NCBI GenBank assembly: GCA_035716025.1
Contig: DASTKH010000043.1
Coordinates: 19,998-83,997, forward strand
Reading direction: 5' to 3'
Source of the DNA: JADGHE01 sp035716025
GTDB taxonomy: Bacteria > Pseudomonadota > Alphaproteobacteria > Rhizobiales > Xanthobacteraceae
Length of the DNA stretch: 64,000 nucleotides
Position 1 is the stretch's first letter. The number at the start of each line of letters is the position of its first letter. Positions 44,940 to 52,963 of this stretch are shown in pieces. The notes below the pieces were generated by a model. The model searched no databases, was not told the DNA's origin, and saw only the letters and a list, made by a program, of their open reading frames with translations. The position numbers were made by a program, and so were the translations under genes.

Positions 44940-44985
44940 GCATTTGGGCGTGTCCGGACCCGGCCGCGCCGGTTGCCTTTGTGCG

Positions 44986-45930
44986 GTGCGTCCGATTAAT
45001 AGCCCAAGCGCTCGGTTTCGCGACGGCTCGGTTTCGACGGCGCGGCGCCTCGGGGGCCTTGGCTTGGTCTTGTTCCTTCTGCGAGTCCTGCTCGGGACGG
45101 CGGTCTATGCGCTCATTCTCGTGCTGGCGGCGCCCTTTCCCGCCGCGGCGGGGCTGATGCTCGTCTTCCCCACGCTGAACGGGCTCGCTTATGTGTTCTC
45201 GGAACGCGGCCGGGTGCTCGCCATGGCGCCGAGCATGTTGTGGATGCCGATCATCAACGGCACGCTCTGCGGCGTCTATCTCTTGATCTTTCCCGCCGCC
45301 GCCTCGGTTGTCCCGGCACCCCCCCTTGCATGGGGCCTTGCGGCGGGTGCGGTGGCGCTCTTCGTGTTCCTGGTGCGGCGACCATGGGTCGCGAACGGAA
45401 TTGCCCCGGCGCGCCAGTTGACTTTCGTGATCGCCGCCACGCTGGCCGGCGCGGCTCTGGTTGCGGCGGCCGCCTCTGTCCACGGGGCGGGGGCGGGGGC
45501 CGCAAGCGGATGGGCCGGTGCGGCCCCCTCCGCGAGTCCCGTGCGCTTTGCCATGGACACGCTCCGGCATAACGGCGCGAAAATCGTCGTCTTTGCTCTC
45601 TGCCTTGGCGCGTTTCTGCTTGCGACACGGCTCATGCCGGTGTCGGACGCCTGGCGCGGCATTCTGGCGGGCTTGCCCTTTGCGCCGTTCGGCGGCCTCG
45701 TCAGCATCGCGGGCGACAATGCTCTCGAACTGGCGCTGCGGCTCGACATCATCCGGCAGATGGCGGTGAGTTTGTGGCTCGGGCCCGCCATCGCCATGTG
45801 GTTCATCTACGCCTTCCCGCGTGCGCTTGTACGGCTGCCGCCGGGCGCCGCGCATGCCATTCCCGCCCTGTTCGGCGGCTGGGCGCTGTGCGGGCTCGCG
45901 GTCGCCGCCACGGCCTTGGCGTTGCACTGA
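44986..45930 (+). CDS. Multi-pass membrane protein of unknown function
   Basis: Product of about 314 residues with eight or nine hydrophobic segments and very few charged residues; conserved-looking points are 'LVFPTLNGLAYVFSE', 'MLWMPIINGTLCGVYLL' and 'LPFAPFGGLVSIAGDN'. The start is uncertain. GTG at 44986 is used; TTG at 45064 has GGGGG 8 bases before it and begins almost at the first helix; ATG at 44926 lies in the clpB terminator loop and is unlikely. I do not recognise the family. It is convergent with polA, 22 bases apart. Confidence 0.7.
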   Translation: MRPINSPSARFRDGSVSTARRLGGLGLVLFLLRVLLGTAVYALILVLAAPFPAAAGLMLVFPTLNGLAYVFSERGRVLAMAPSMLWMPIINGTLCGVYLLIFPAAASVVPAPPLAWGLAAGAVALFVFLVRRPWVANGIAPARQLTFVIAATLAGAALVAAAASVHGAGAGAASGWAGAAPSASPVRFAMDTLRHNGAKIVVFALCLGAFLLATRLMPVSDAWRGILAGLPFAPFGGLVSIAGDNALELALRLDIIRQMAVSLWLGPAIAMWFIYAFPRALVRLPPGAAHAIPALFGGWALCGLAVAATALALH

Positions 45931-45952
45931 ACGCCGACCCGCTCCGGCGCGC

Positions 45953-48900
45953 TCAGTGCGCCTCGTCCCAATTGTCGGCCGCACGCGCCTCGACCTGCAG
46001 CGGCACGTGCAGGCTGAGCGCCGGCATCGGGGCGTGCTCCATAACCCGCTGGACCACGGGAAGGGTCGCCTCGACTTCTTCTTGCGGAACCTCGAAGACG
46101 AGTTCGTCGTGCACCTGCAGCAGCATGCGCCCCGACAGCTTGGCGTCTGCCAGAGCCTGATCCATTCGCGCCATGGCGCGGCGGATGATGTCGGCGGCCG
46201 TGCCCTGCAGGCGCGCATTGATCGCCGCGCGCTCGTTGAAGGCCCGCACCGACGGGTTCTTCGCGGCAATCTCGGGGTAATGCATCTTGCGTCCGAACAG
46301 CGTGGTCACGAACCCATGCTTGCGGCAGAACGCCTTCGTCTCTTCCATATAGTCGCGGATACCGGGGAACCGCTCGAAATACTTCTTGATGTAGGCGCCG
46401 GCCTCTTCGCGGGGAATGCCGAGCTGGTTTGCAAGCCCGAAGGCGGAAATCCCGTAGATGATGCCGAAATTGATGGCCTTGGCGCGCCGCCGCACGTCCG
46501 ACGGCATGCCGGCGACCGGCACGCCGAACATTTCGGACGCGGTCAGCGCGTGAATATCCGTTCCTTCCTGGAAGGCCGCGCGCAACGCCGGCACGTCGGC
46601 GATCTCCGCCAGCAGCCGCAGTTCGATCTGCGAATAATCCGCCGACACGAGCTTGCGGCCGGGCGGCGCGATGAACGCCCGGCGAATCTTGCGCCCGTCG
46701 TCGCGTCGGATCGGAATGTTCTGCAGGTTCGGCTCCGAGGACGACAGCCGCCCGGTTGTCGTGGCGGCGAGCGCGTAGCTCGTATGCACCCGGCCGGTTT
46801 CGGCGTTGACGTAGGAGGGCAGCAGGTCCGTGTAGGTGGACTTGAGCTTCGCGACCTGACGCCATTCGAGAATCTTGCGGGCGATCTCGACCCCCTGCTC
46901 TTCGGCGAGTTCTTCGAGCACGTTGGCGCGGGTCGACCAGGCGCCGGTCGGAGTCCTGGTGCCGCCCGGCAGCCCCATTTTGCCGAAGAGAATATCCCCG
47001 AGCTGTTTGGGGCTGCCGAGATTGAAACGCTCGCCGGCAAGCTCGGCGATCTCGTCCTCGAGCCGCGCCATGGTCTGGGCGAATTCGCTCGAAAGCCGCG
47101 CCAGAATATCCCGATCGATGGTGATGCCTGCTCGCTCCATGCGGGCGAGCACCGGCGGAAGCGGGCGCTCCAACGTCTCGTAGACCGTCGTGAGACGTTC
47201 GGCGGGCAGGCGTGCCTTGAAAATCTGCCACAGCCGCAATGCGAGATCGGCGCGCTCGGCGCAAAACGGACAGGCCCGATCGATCTCGACCACCTCGAAG
47301 GCAACCTTGTCGCGCCCTTTGCCGATCACGTCCGCAACGGCAAGCGCGGCGTGGCCGAGATGCTGCAGCGCGAGCGCGCCCAGCGCTGGCTCGACGCGTC
47401 CCGCATCCAGGACATAGGACATGAGTTGCGTGTCGTCGAACGGCGCAAGCGCAATGCCGTGTCGCGCGAGAATGCTGATCGCCGGCTTTAGATCGTGGCC
47501 GATCTTGAGCACGCTTGCGGCCTCCAGCAGAGGCTTGAGCCGCGCGAGGGCCGCATCGAGCGGGATCTGGCCGGGCGCGAGGCCGCCACCCGCCAGCAGA
47601 TCGTCGGCCGCGCGGTGGCCGAGCGGCAGATAGGCTGCTTCGTCCGGCGACAACGCAAGGGAGATGCCGATGATCGTTGCCGTCATCGGGTCGGGAGAAC
47701 CCGCCATCACATCCACGGCGATAAAGCCCTGCTCCATCGCCCGGGCGATCCATGTTTCGAGCGAGTCGGTGTCGGTGAGCGTCACGTACTTGCTGCGGTC
47801 GAGCTTCTTGACCGTCGCCTGCATGGCCCGCTCGGCCGCGAGCTGCTGCGGGGTCATGGCGGCGCCGGCGCCTTGTCCTTCGCGCGGCGCGGACGCGACG
47901 GACGGCTGCCCTTCGGCCCGCTCTTCCGCCGCCGCGGCGGATCCGGCCTCCGCGGCTGCGGCGCGCGCCCGCAGGCGCGGATCGGGCTCGATTTCGGCGG
48001 CATCGGCGGCATAGTACTCGGCGGCCCGCTTGGTCAGCGTGCCGAATTCCATGGCCTTGAAGAAAGCGATGAGCCGCTTGGGATCGACAGGCTTCAGCGC
48101 GAGCGCCGCAAGCGGCACTTCGAGCGGCATGTTGGTGTCGAGCGTGACGAGTTTCTTCGAAACGCGGGCGCTTTCCGCGTGCTGGATCAGCATCTCGCGC
48201 CGCTTCGGCTGCTTGATCTCGCTCGCCCGCGCAAGCAGCGTTTCGAGATCGCCGTATTCGTTGATGAGCTGTGCCGCCGTTTTGATGCCGATGCCGGGGA
48301 CGCCCGGAACGTTGTCGGTCGGATCGCCGACGAGCGCCTGCACGTCGGGCACCTTCTCGGGCGGAACGCCGAATTTCTCGATCACGCCCTCCCGGTCGAG
48401 GCGTCGCTCCGGTCGGTATCCCGGCTTGCCCTTGATGCCCGATTCGAAGTCGTAAAACGTGATGCCGTCGCCGACGATCTGCATAAGGTCTTTGTCCGAG
48501 GAGACGATCAGCACCTCGGCCCCCGCCCTGGAGGCTTCGCAGGCGTAAGCCGCGATGATGTCGTCGGCCTCATACCGGTCCTGCTCGATAGGCGTGAGAC
48601 CGAATGCGCGCACCGCCTCGCGCATCAGCGGGAACTGCGGCACGAGCTCGTCCGGCGGTTCGGGGCGGTGTGCCTTGTAGTCGGCGTAAATGTCCCGACG
48701 GAAAGACTGCTCGGTTTTATCGAAAACGATCGCAAGATGCGTCGGCTTCATACCGACGGCGCCCTCGCGGATGAATTGGAACAGCTTGGTGCAGAAGAGC
48801 CGGACCGCGCCAGTCGGCAGACCGTCCGAACGCGCGTTGTATTTCCGGTCCTGATTCATGGACTGGAAATAGGCGCGGAAGACGAAGGACGAGCCGTCGA

Positions 48901-48967
48901 CGAGAATGACGCGGTCGCCCTTCTGGACAGGCCGATCAACGGCTTTGGCTTGGGACTTGTCGAGCAT
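45953..48967 (-). CDS. polA: DNA polymerase I, proofreading site apparently lost
   Basis: Product of 1004 residues. The 5' nuclease domain (about 20-310, 'DGSSFVFRAYFQS', 'YEADDIIA'), a 3'-5' exonuclease-like domain (about 400-600) and the polymerase domain (motif A 'SADYSQIELRLLAEI', O-helix 'RRRAKAINFGIIYG', motif C 'LLQVHDELVFE') are present. In the middle domain the E. coli catalytic set D355/E357, D424, Y497/D501 aligns with D419/M421, A496, F568/R572, so only one metal ligand remains. It should replicate, nick-translate and repair, but without proofreading. The start is ATG at 48967 (MLDKSQ). Confidence 0.95.
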   Translation of the reverse strand: MLDKSQAKAVDRPVQKGDRVILVDGSSFVFRAYFQSMNQDRKYNARSDGLPTGAVRLFCTKLFQFIREGAVGMKPTHLAIVFDKTEQSFRRDIYADYKAHRPEPPDELVPQFPLMREAVRAFGLTPIEQDRYEADDIIAAYACEASRAGAEVLIVSSDKDLMQIVGDGITFYDFESGIKGKPGYRPERRLDREGVIEKFGVPPEKVPDVQALVGDPTDNVPGVPGIGIKTAAQLINEYGDLETLLARASEIKQPKRREMLIQHAESARVSKKLVTLDTNMPLEVPLAALALKPVDPKRLIAFFKAMEFGTLTKRAAEYYAADAAEIEPDPRLRARAAAAEAGSAAAAEERAEGQPSVASAPREGQGAGAAMTPQQLAAERAMQATVKKLDRSKYVTLTDTDSLETWIARAMEQGFIAVDVMAGSPDPMTATIIGISLALSPDEAAYLPLGHRAADDLLAGGGLAPGQIPLDAALARLKPLLEAASVLKIGHDLKPAISILARHGIALAPFDDTQLMSYVLDAGRVEPALGALALQHLGHAALAVADVIGKGRDKVAFEVVEIDRACPFCAERADLALRLWQIFKARLPAERLTTVYETLERPLPPVLARMERAGITIDRDILARLSSEFAQTMARLEDEIAELAGERFNLGSPKQLGDILFGKMGLPGGTRTPTGAWSTRANVLEELAEEQGVEIARKILEWRQVAKLKSTYTDLLPSYVNAETGRVHTSYALAATTTGRLSSSEPNLQNIPIRRDDGRKIRRAFIAPPGRKLVSADYSQIELRLLAEIADVPALRAAFQEGTDIHALTASEMFGVPVAGMPSDVRRRAKAINFGIIYGISAFGLANQLGIPREEAGAYIKKYFERFPGIRDYMEETKAFCRKHGFVTTLFGRKMHYPEIAAKNPSVRAFNERAAINARLQGTAADIIRRAMARMDQALADAKLSGRMLLQVHDELVFEVPQEEVEATLPVVQRVMEHAPMPALSLHVPLQVEARAADNWDEAH

Positions 48968-49045
48968 GTCCGGAATATGGGCCTTTGGGCCCCCGATTGT
49001 CACCCGGCCTTTCGCGCCAGGACCCCGGGACACCGGTTGCGGACA

Positions 49046-50407
49046 TCATTTGCGCACGCAGATGAGGCGGGCGACTGCCGCCTTCTGTGCCTCGGAGGCG
49101 GTGCGACTGTTCTCCGCCGGCACGACGCGCTGCTTGGCCAGGAAGGCGTGCAAAGCGCGCGCCGGAATCAGGACGGCGTGCGGCGGCGCAACGGCAAGCC
49201 CCGCCACCACGGGCGCCGGCAGATCGACCACCCCGGCAAGGCGCCCGCCGGCATCGATCACGGCGGCGCCCTCGAACCCCGGCTCCGGGCCGGGGTCGAT
49301 GGCCAGAACGCCGGACTCGGTGGTGGGCTGCAGGCGCGCCCGCAGGATCGCTGCGGCGCTACCCCCTTCCTGCCGGGCCGGATCGGCCACGCCCGCAAGG
49401 GAGACCGACTCCGGCGGGCTCGTGCCGGCAAGACCGATGGCGGCGATTTCCGGATGACCGTAAATCCGCAGCAGCGCGAGATTCGCGGCCGCTTCGGTGG
49501 CCACCACATCCGCCGGTCCGAAGCCGGCGAGTGTCACCACGGTGCAACCGTCGACCAGCGTCCTGGTGGTAAGCGCATGGCCCGACGCGCTGACGAAGAC
49601 CGCCGTGCCGTAGTCCACCTTACGGCGCGCCGGAGGCACGATTGCCAGCGGCGGCTCCGGAAAAGCCGCGAATGCGCTCGACATCGCGATCACAACCGGA
49701 TCGAGGGTGACTTGCAACGCCTGATCGTATTGGATCGCGAAACCGCGTACTTCCCCCTGCCTGAAGGTGGCGCGCACATAAAACGTCTTCACTCCGGATT
49801 GCAAGCCGGAGAGGACGAAGAAATCGGGCCGCATCACCGCGTAGCTGACCTTGCGGCCGGGCAGCGTCCGGTGTCTTTCGGCCACGGCCTCAAGCGTCGT
49901 CCCGGGCCCAGCGACCCGAAACGTTTCGACCGACACCTCCCCTTGCGCGGATGACCAGCGCGAGCCGCCGGCGACCTGGGCCGCCTGGGGAACGAGCTTG
50001 GCGGGAATCCCAAGGCGGACGCCGGTCGCGCTGTCGCCCAGCACGCGCCAGCCGACGGCCTCGCGCTTTTTGCGCCCCGCCTCCGCCAGCGCCGCGCGTT
50101 CCTTCGGATTGAAGACGCCGGTCTCTTTGGTTCCGAGCTTCTTCTGAAATGCCTTGACTGCCGCGACCGCGCGTTCTCCGAATCGGCCGTCGGCAACGCC
50201 GAGGTAAAGCCCGGCCCAGATCAAGTCACGCTGAATCTCGATACGCTCCGGCTCGGGGAGAGCGGCATAGGATTGGGCGACCGGATCGGACTTCGAAGAT
50301 TTCGCCTTCGGCGCCCCCACAGCCGGGACCACGAGGGCGACGGCAACAAGGCCGGCGACGGCGGAGATCCTCACGATCCGTCCATATATGAGGGTGCGGA
50401 GACGCAT
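49046..50407 (-). CDS. Secreted trypsin-like protein with peptidoglycan-binding domain, catalytic residues missing
   Basis: Product of 453 residues: a signal peptide (about 1-32), a peptidoglycan-binding-like helix pair (about 50-105, 'IQRDLIWAGLYLGVADGRFGERAVAAVKAFQ'), a middle domain (about 120-255), and a C-terminal chymotrypsin-like fold (about 270-430). In the fold, the usual 'TNAHVV' has become 'TTRTLV' (His lost), the Asp of 'DLALL' is Asn ('ANLALL'), and 'GNSGGPV' is 'GFEGAAV' (Ser lost). It is thus a pseudoprotease, possibly a binding protein in the periplasm. The start is ATG at 50407. It is 78 bases upstream of polA on the same strand. Confidence 0.83.
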   Translation of the reverse strand: MRLRTLIYGRIVRISAVAGLVAVALVVPAVGAPKAKSSKSDPVAQSYAALPEPERIEIQRDLIWAGLYLGVADGRFGERAVAAVKAFQKKLGTKETGVFNPKERAALAEAGRKKREAVGWRVLGDSATGVRLGIPAKLVPQAAQVAGGSRWSSAQGEVSVETFRVAGPGTTLEAVAERHRTLPGRKVSYAVMRPDFFVLSGLQSGVKTFYVRATFRQGEVRGFAIQYDQALQVTLDPVVIAMSSAFAAFPEPPLAIVPPARRKVDYGTAVFVSASGHALTTRTLVDGCTVVTLAGFGPADVVATEAAANLALLRIYGHPEIAAIGLAGTSPPESVSLAGVADPARQEGGSAAAILRARLQPTTESGVLAIDPGPEPGFEGAAVIDAGGRLAGVVDLPAPVVAGLAVAPPHAVLIPARALHAFLAKQRVVPAENSRTASEAQKAAVARLICVRK

Positions 50408-50513
50408 GGCCCCGCTAGGCTAGCGCATGACCGTGGGGCGGCAAATATGCGATCATTCGATGACGTGCGCTGCGCCCGTCAACTCTTCCCAATGCGGGAG
50501 CTCGTTGCTGACC

Positions 50514-51344
50514 ATGCTGAATTCAGAGGAACTGGAGCGTTATGCCCGCCACATTGTGCTGCGCGAGGTGGGTGGCCCCGGTCAGGCCGCGCTGAAGCGC
50601 GCGCGTGTGTTGGTGGTCGGCGCCGGCGGTCTCGGCGCACCGCTCCTGATGTACCTCGCCGCGGCCGGGGTCGGTACGCTTGGCGTGATCGACGACGACA
50701 CGATCTCCCTCTCCAACCTGCAACGCCAAGTAATCCATGCGACAGCCGATGTCGGGCGCCTCAAGGTCGACAGCGCCGCCGAAGACATCGTGCGGCTCAA
50801 TCCGCATGTTGCGGTCGAGAAGCACCCCGTTCGGCTCGCCGCCGACAATGCGCTGGAGCTCATTGGCGCCTATGACATCGTTGCCGACGGTTCCGATAAT
50901 TTCGCCACCCGCTATCTGGTTTCGGACGCCTGCTATTTCGCGAAGAGGCCGCTTGTGACCGCGGCGCTCGGCACTTTCGATGCCACGCTCACGACCATCC
51001 GGGCACACGAAAAGGCGCCGGACGGCACACCCAACCCGACTTATCGCTGCCTCTTTCCCGAACCGCCACCGCCGGGGACGGTGCCGACCTGCGCGGAAGC
51101 GGGGATTCTCGGGGCACTGGCCGGCGTGGTGGGCTCGCTGATGGCGCTCGAGGTCATTCGCGAGATCGTGGCGTTCGGTGAAGGTCTGGTGGGGCGAGTG
51201 CTGATGATCGATGCGCGCAGCGTGCGGTTCGCCACCTTGGATTACACGTGGGATTCGGAGAACCCGCTCACGGGCCGCAATCCCTCCATTCGCGATCTGT
51301 CCGTGCACCGGCCGCCTGCGCGGGCAGCCGCCGCTTCGCGCTAG
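50514..51344 (+). CDS. ThiF/MoeB-type adenylyltransferase
   Basis: Product of 276 residues of the E1-like fold. ATP motif 'VVGAGGLGAPLLMYLAAAGVG' (about 30-50), 'IDDDTISLSNLQRQ', 'DGSDNFATRYLVSDAC' and the Cys-bearing 'VPTCAEAGILG' are visible. MoeB activates the small MoaD subunit of molybdopterin synthase; ThiF does the same for ThiS, and the sequence does not separate them for certain. Three of the four zinc cysteines of E. coli MoeB are absent: 'CYRC' is 'TYRC', and the late CPxCG is 'NPLTG'. The start at 50514 (MLNSEEL) is typical. Confidence 0.88.
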   Translation: MLNSEELERYARHIVLREVGGPGQAALKRARVLVVGAGGLGAPLLMYLAAAGVGTLGVIDDDTISLSNLQRQVIHATADVGRLKVDSAAEDIVRLNPHVAVEKHPVRLAADNALELIGAYDIVADGSDNFATRYLVSDACYFAKRPLVTAALGTFDATLTTIRAHEKAPDGTPNPTYRCLFPEPPPPGTVPTCAEAGILGALAGVVGSLMALEVIREIVAFGEGLVGRVLMIDARSVRFATLDYTWDSENPLTGRNPSIRDLSVHRPPARAAAASR

Positions 51345-51345
51345 A

Positions 51346-52146
51346 CTAAAAGCGATACCAGACGCCGAACACCAGCGCGTTTTCCTGCAGCGCGTTGTGC
51401 CCCGTATAGGTCGTGACGGCGCCCGCCTGCAGCGAAAGCGAAGGGGTGAGGGCATAGACCGCGCTCACCTGCAGCTTGGCGTAGGCGTAGGAAGCAAAGG
51501 GCGGCGCGCCCGCGCCTTCGGAAATCACATTGTAGGACTGGAGAAGCAACAGCAGGCGGGATGAGGCCTGAACGCCGAGCGTGATGTCGGCGCGAAGCTC
51601 GTCCGGCGGCCGGCCGCCGCGGACGCGGTGCGCCGCCTCGATGTTGGCGAACGCAGGCAATCCGAAAAGCCCGAACGACGTGCCGATGAGGGCCCGAAGG
51701 TCGAATTCGGGATCCGTGTAGCCGAGCGCCGCGGGGTTGCTCGTCGCATTCGTCCCTGGAATGCGGACGCTCGCCTGCCCGGAGGCGACCCATCCCCCGA
51801 ACTCGAAGACGCGATAGCGACCGCCGAACTCCGAATAGCCGAGGCCGCGGCGGTGCGCGGCCGTTGGCGTGGCGATGGCGATCTCCTGAAGACTCGGCAT
51901 CGCGATGGCCGTGAACCGGTCGGTGACGCCGTATTCCAAAAGCGCCTGGGCTTCGAACTTCTGATGGTCGGGCGCAGGCTCGCGAGCGGAGCCGCTGCCG
52001 AAGGCGCCGGCGGCAAAGCTCGCCAGCGACGTGAGAATGAGTTGCCCCTTGCCCGCCGGCAACGTCCATGCGCCTGCGAACGCTGCACCCGAACCCGAAA
52101 GCCACGCAAAAAGACCTGCGCCAAGGGCAAAACGAGCCCACAGCAC
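51346..52146 (-). CDS. Outer-membrane beta-barrel protein
   Basis: Product of 266 residues. GTG at 52146 is chosen because GGAGG lies 6 bases before it and the protein then starts with a clean signal peptide ending near 'AFA'. Alternating hydrophobic strands run through the whole protein and it ends in aromatic Phe ('GVWYRF'), the sign of a Bam-assembled barrel. The pattern is similar to MetA-pathway phenol-degradation type or related transport proteins of unknown substrate. It is convergent with the moeB-like gene, 1 base apart. Confidence 0.75.
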   Translation of the reverse strand: MLWARFALGAGLFAWLSGSGAAFAGAWTLPAGKGQLILTSLASFAAGAFGSGSAREPAPDHQKFEAQALLEYGVTDRFTAIAMPSLQEIAIATPTAAHRRGLGYSEFGGRYRVFEFGGWVASGQASVRIPGTNATSNPAALGYTDPEFDLRALIGTSFGLFGLPAFANIEAAHRVRGGRPPDELRADITLGVQASSRLLLLLQSYNVISEGAGAPPFASYAYAKLQVSAVYALTPSLSLQAGAVTTYTGHNALQENALVFGVWYRF

Positions 52147-52362
52147 AACCCCCCTCCCCGGACGCAACAGCACGCAACGTTTCGCGGGGCCTTCCGAAAC
52201 AGCGGCCCTCTTGTTCCTGTTTGCTAACGATTAACCACCGCAACCTGCGGAGCAATCGAAACCGAAATCATGCGTGTCATGCGCCGGCCGCAGGAGAGAT
52301 CGACCGTGCAAAAACAAACGCGCGGCCGAAGCCGCGCGCAAAAAGCCAGCCGAAAACCAAAA

Positions 52363-52689
52363 TCAGAGACAGGAGACCCAGCGGCTCGACCACCGGACGT
52401 GGCACAGCCCGGGCGCGACCCACGGGACCCACACACCGCCGCGCCAATAGCCGCGGCCGCGACCGCGACCCCATCCGCGCCCTCGGCCGCGCCCGCGCCA
52501 CACGCCACGGCCCCGGCCGCGCCCCCGGCCGCGCTGCGCTTGCGCCGCGCTGGTCGAAGCCGTGAGAGCAATGCCGGAAACGGCGACCGTGCTCAGACAA
52601 TAAAGACCGACCATAATCATGGCCGCCAAAAAGCGGGCCACCGGCTTGCGGGAGGATTTCGCCGCCCTCTTTGCCATCAGCTCCGACAT
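52363..52689 (-). CDS. Exported RG-repeat protein
   Basis: Product of 108 residues. A basic start and a long hydrophobic signal segment (about 19-50, cut near 'AAQAQ') precede an almost pure Arg-Gly repeat interrupted by Trp/Tyr ('RGRGRGVWRGRGRGRGWG' and so on, to about residue 85), then a short aromatic tail with two Cys. The DNA of 52430-52530 is correspondingly repetitive. AAAGGAAA precedes the ATG at 52689. The protein should be exported and strongly basic; binding to acidic polymers, wall or nucleic acid is conceivable. The family is not recognised. Confidence 0.6.
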   Translation of the reverse strand: MSELMAKRAAKSSRKPVARFLAAMIMVGLYCLSTVAVSGIALTASTSAAQAQRGRGRGRGRGVWRGRGRGRGWGRGRGRGYWRGGVWVPWVAPGLCHVRWSSRWVSCL

Positions 52690-52963
52690 CAGCCGTTTCC
52701 TTTCCCGATCACGGACCGCCCGCGCCCCGATGAGCATTTCGGACCGGTATCATAAGGGTACCCGATGGGCGGTCAAGCCACGCAGCGGATGGCGAAGCGA
52801 ACTCTCGGTCGAATGAACGTTTCCGGCTTCAGCCGGCCGCCTCCGCTTGACGGTACGGCGAGCCCGGTGCGATCAATCTGTTCCAATCTTTCCGTCCGCG
52901 TGCGGCAACTGCCTGATCGGACGGACAAAATGGCAAGATGTCGTCTTGCCGGAAGCGGGCGCG

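Noticed and set aside
44926..44985. ATG at 44926 as start of the membrane protein
   Set aside because: It lies in the loop of the clpB terminator hairpin and has no ribosome site; later starts are more likely.
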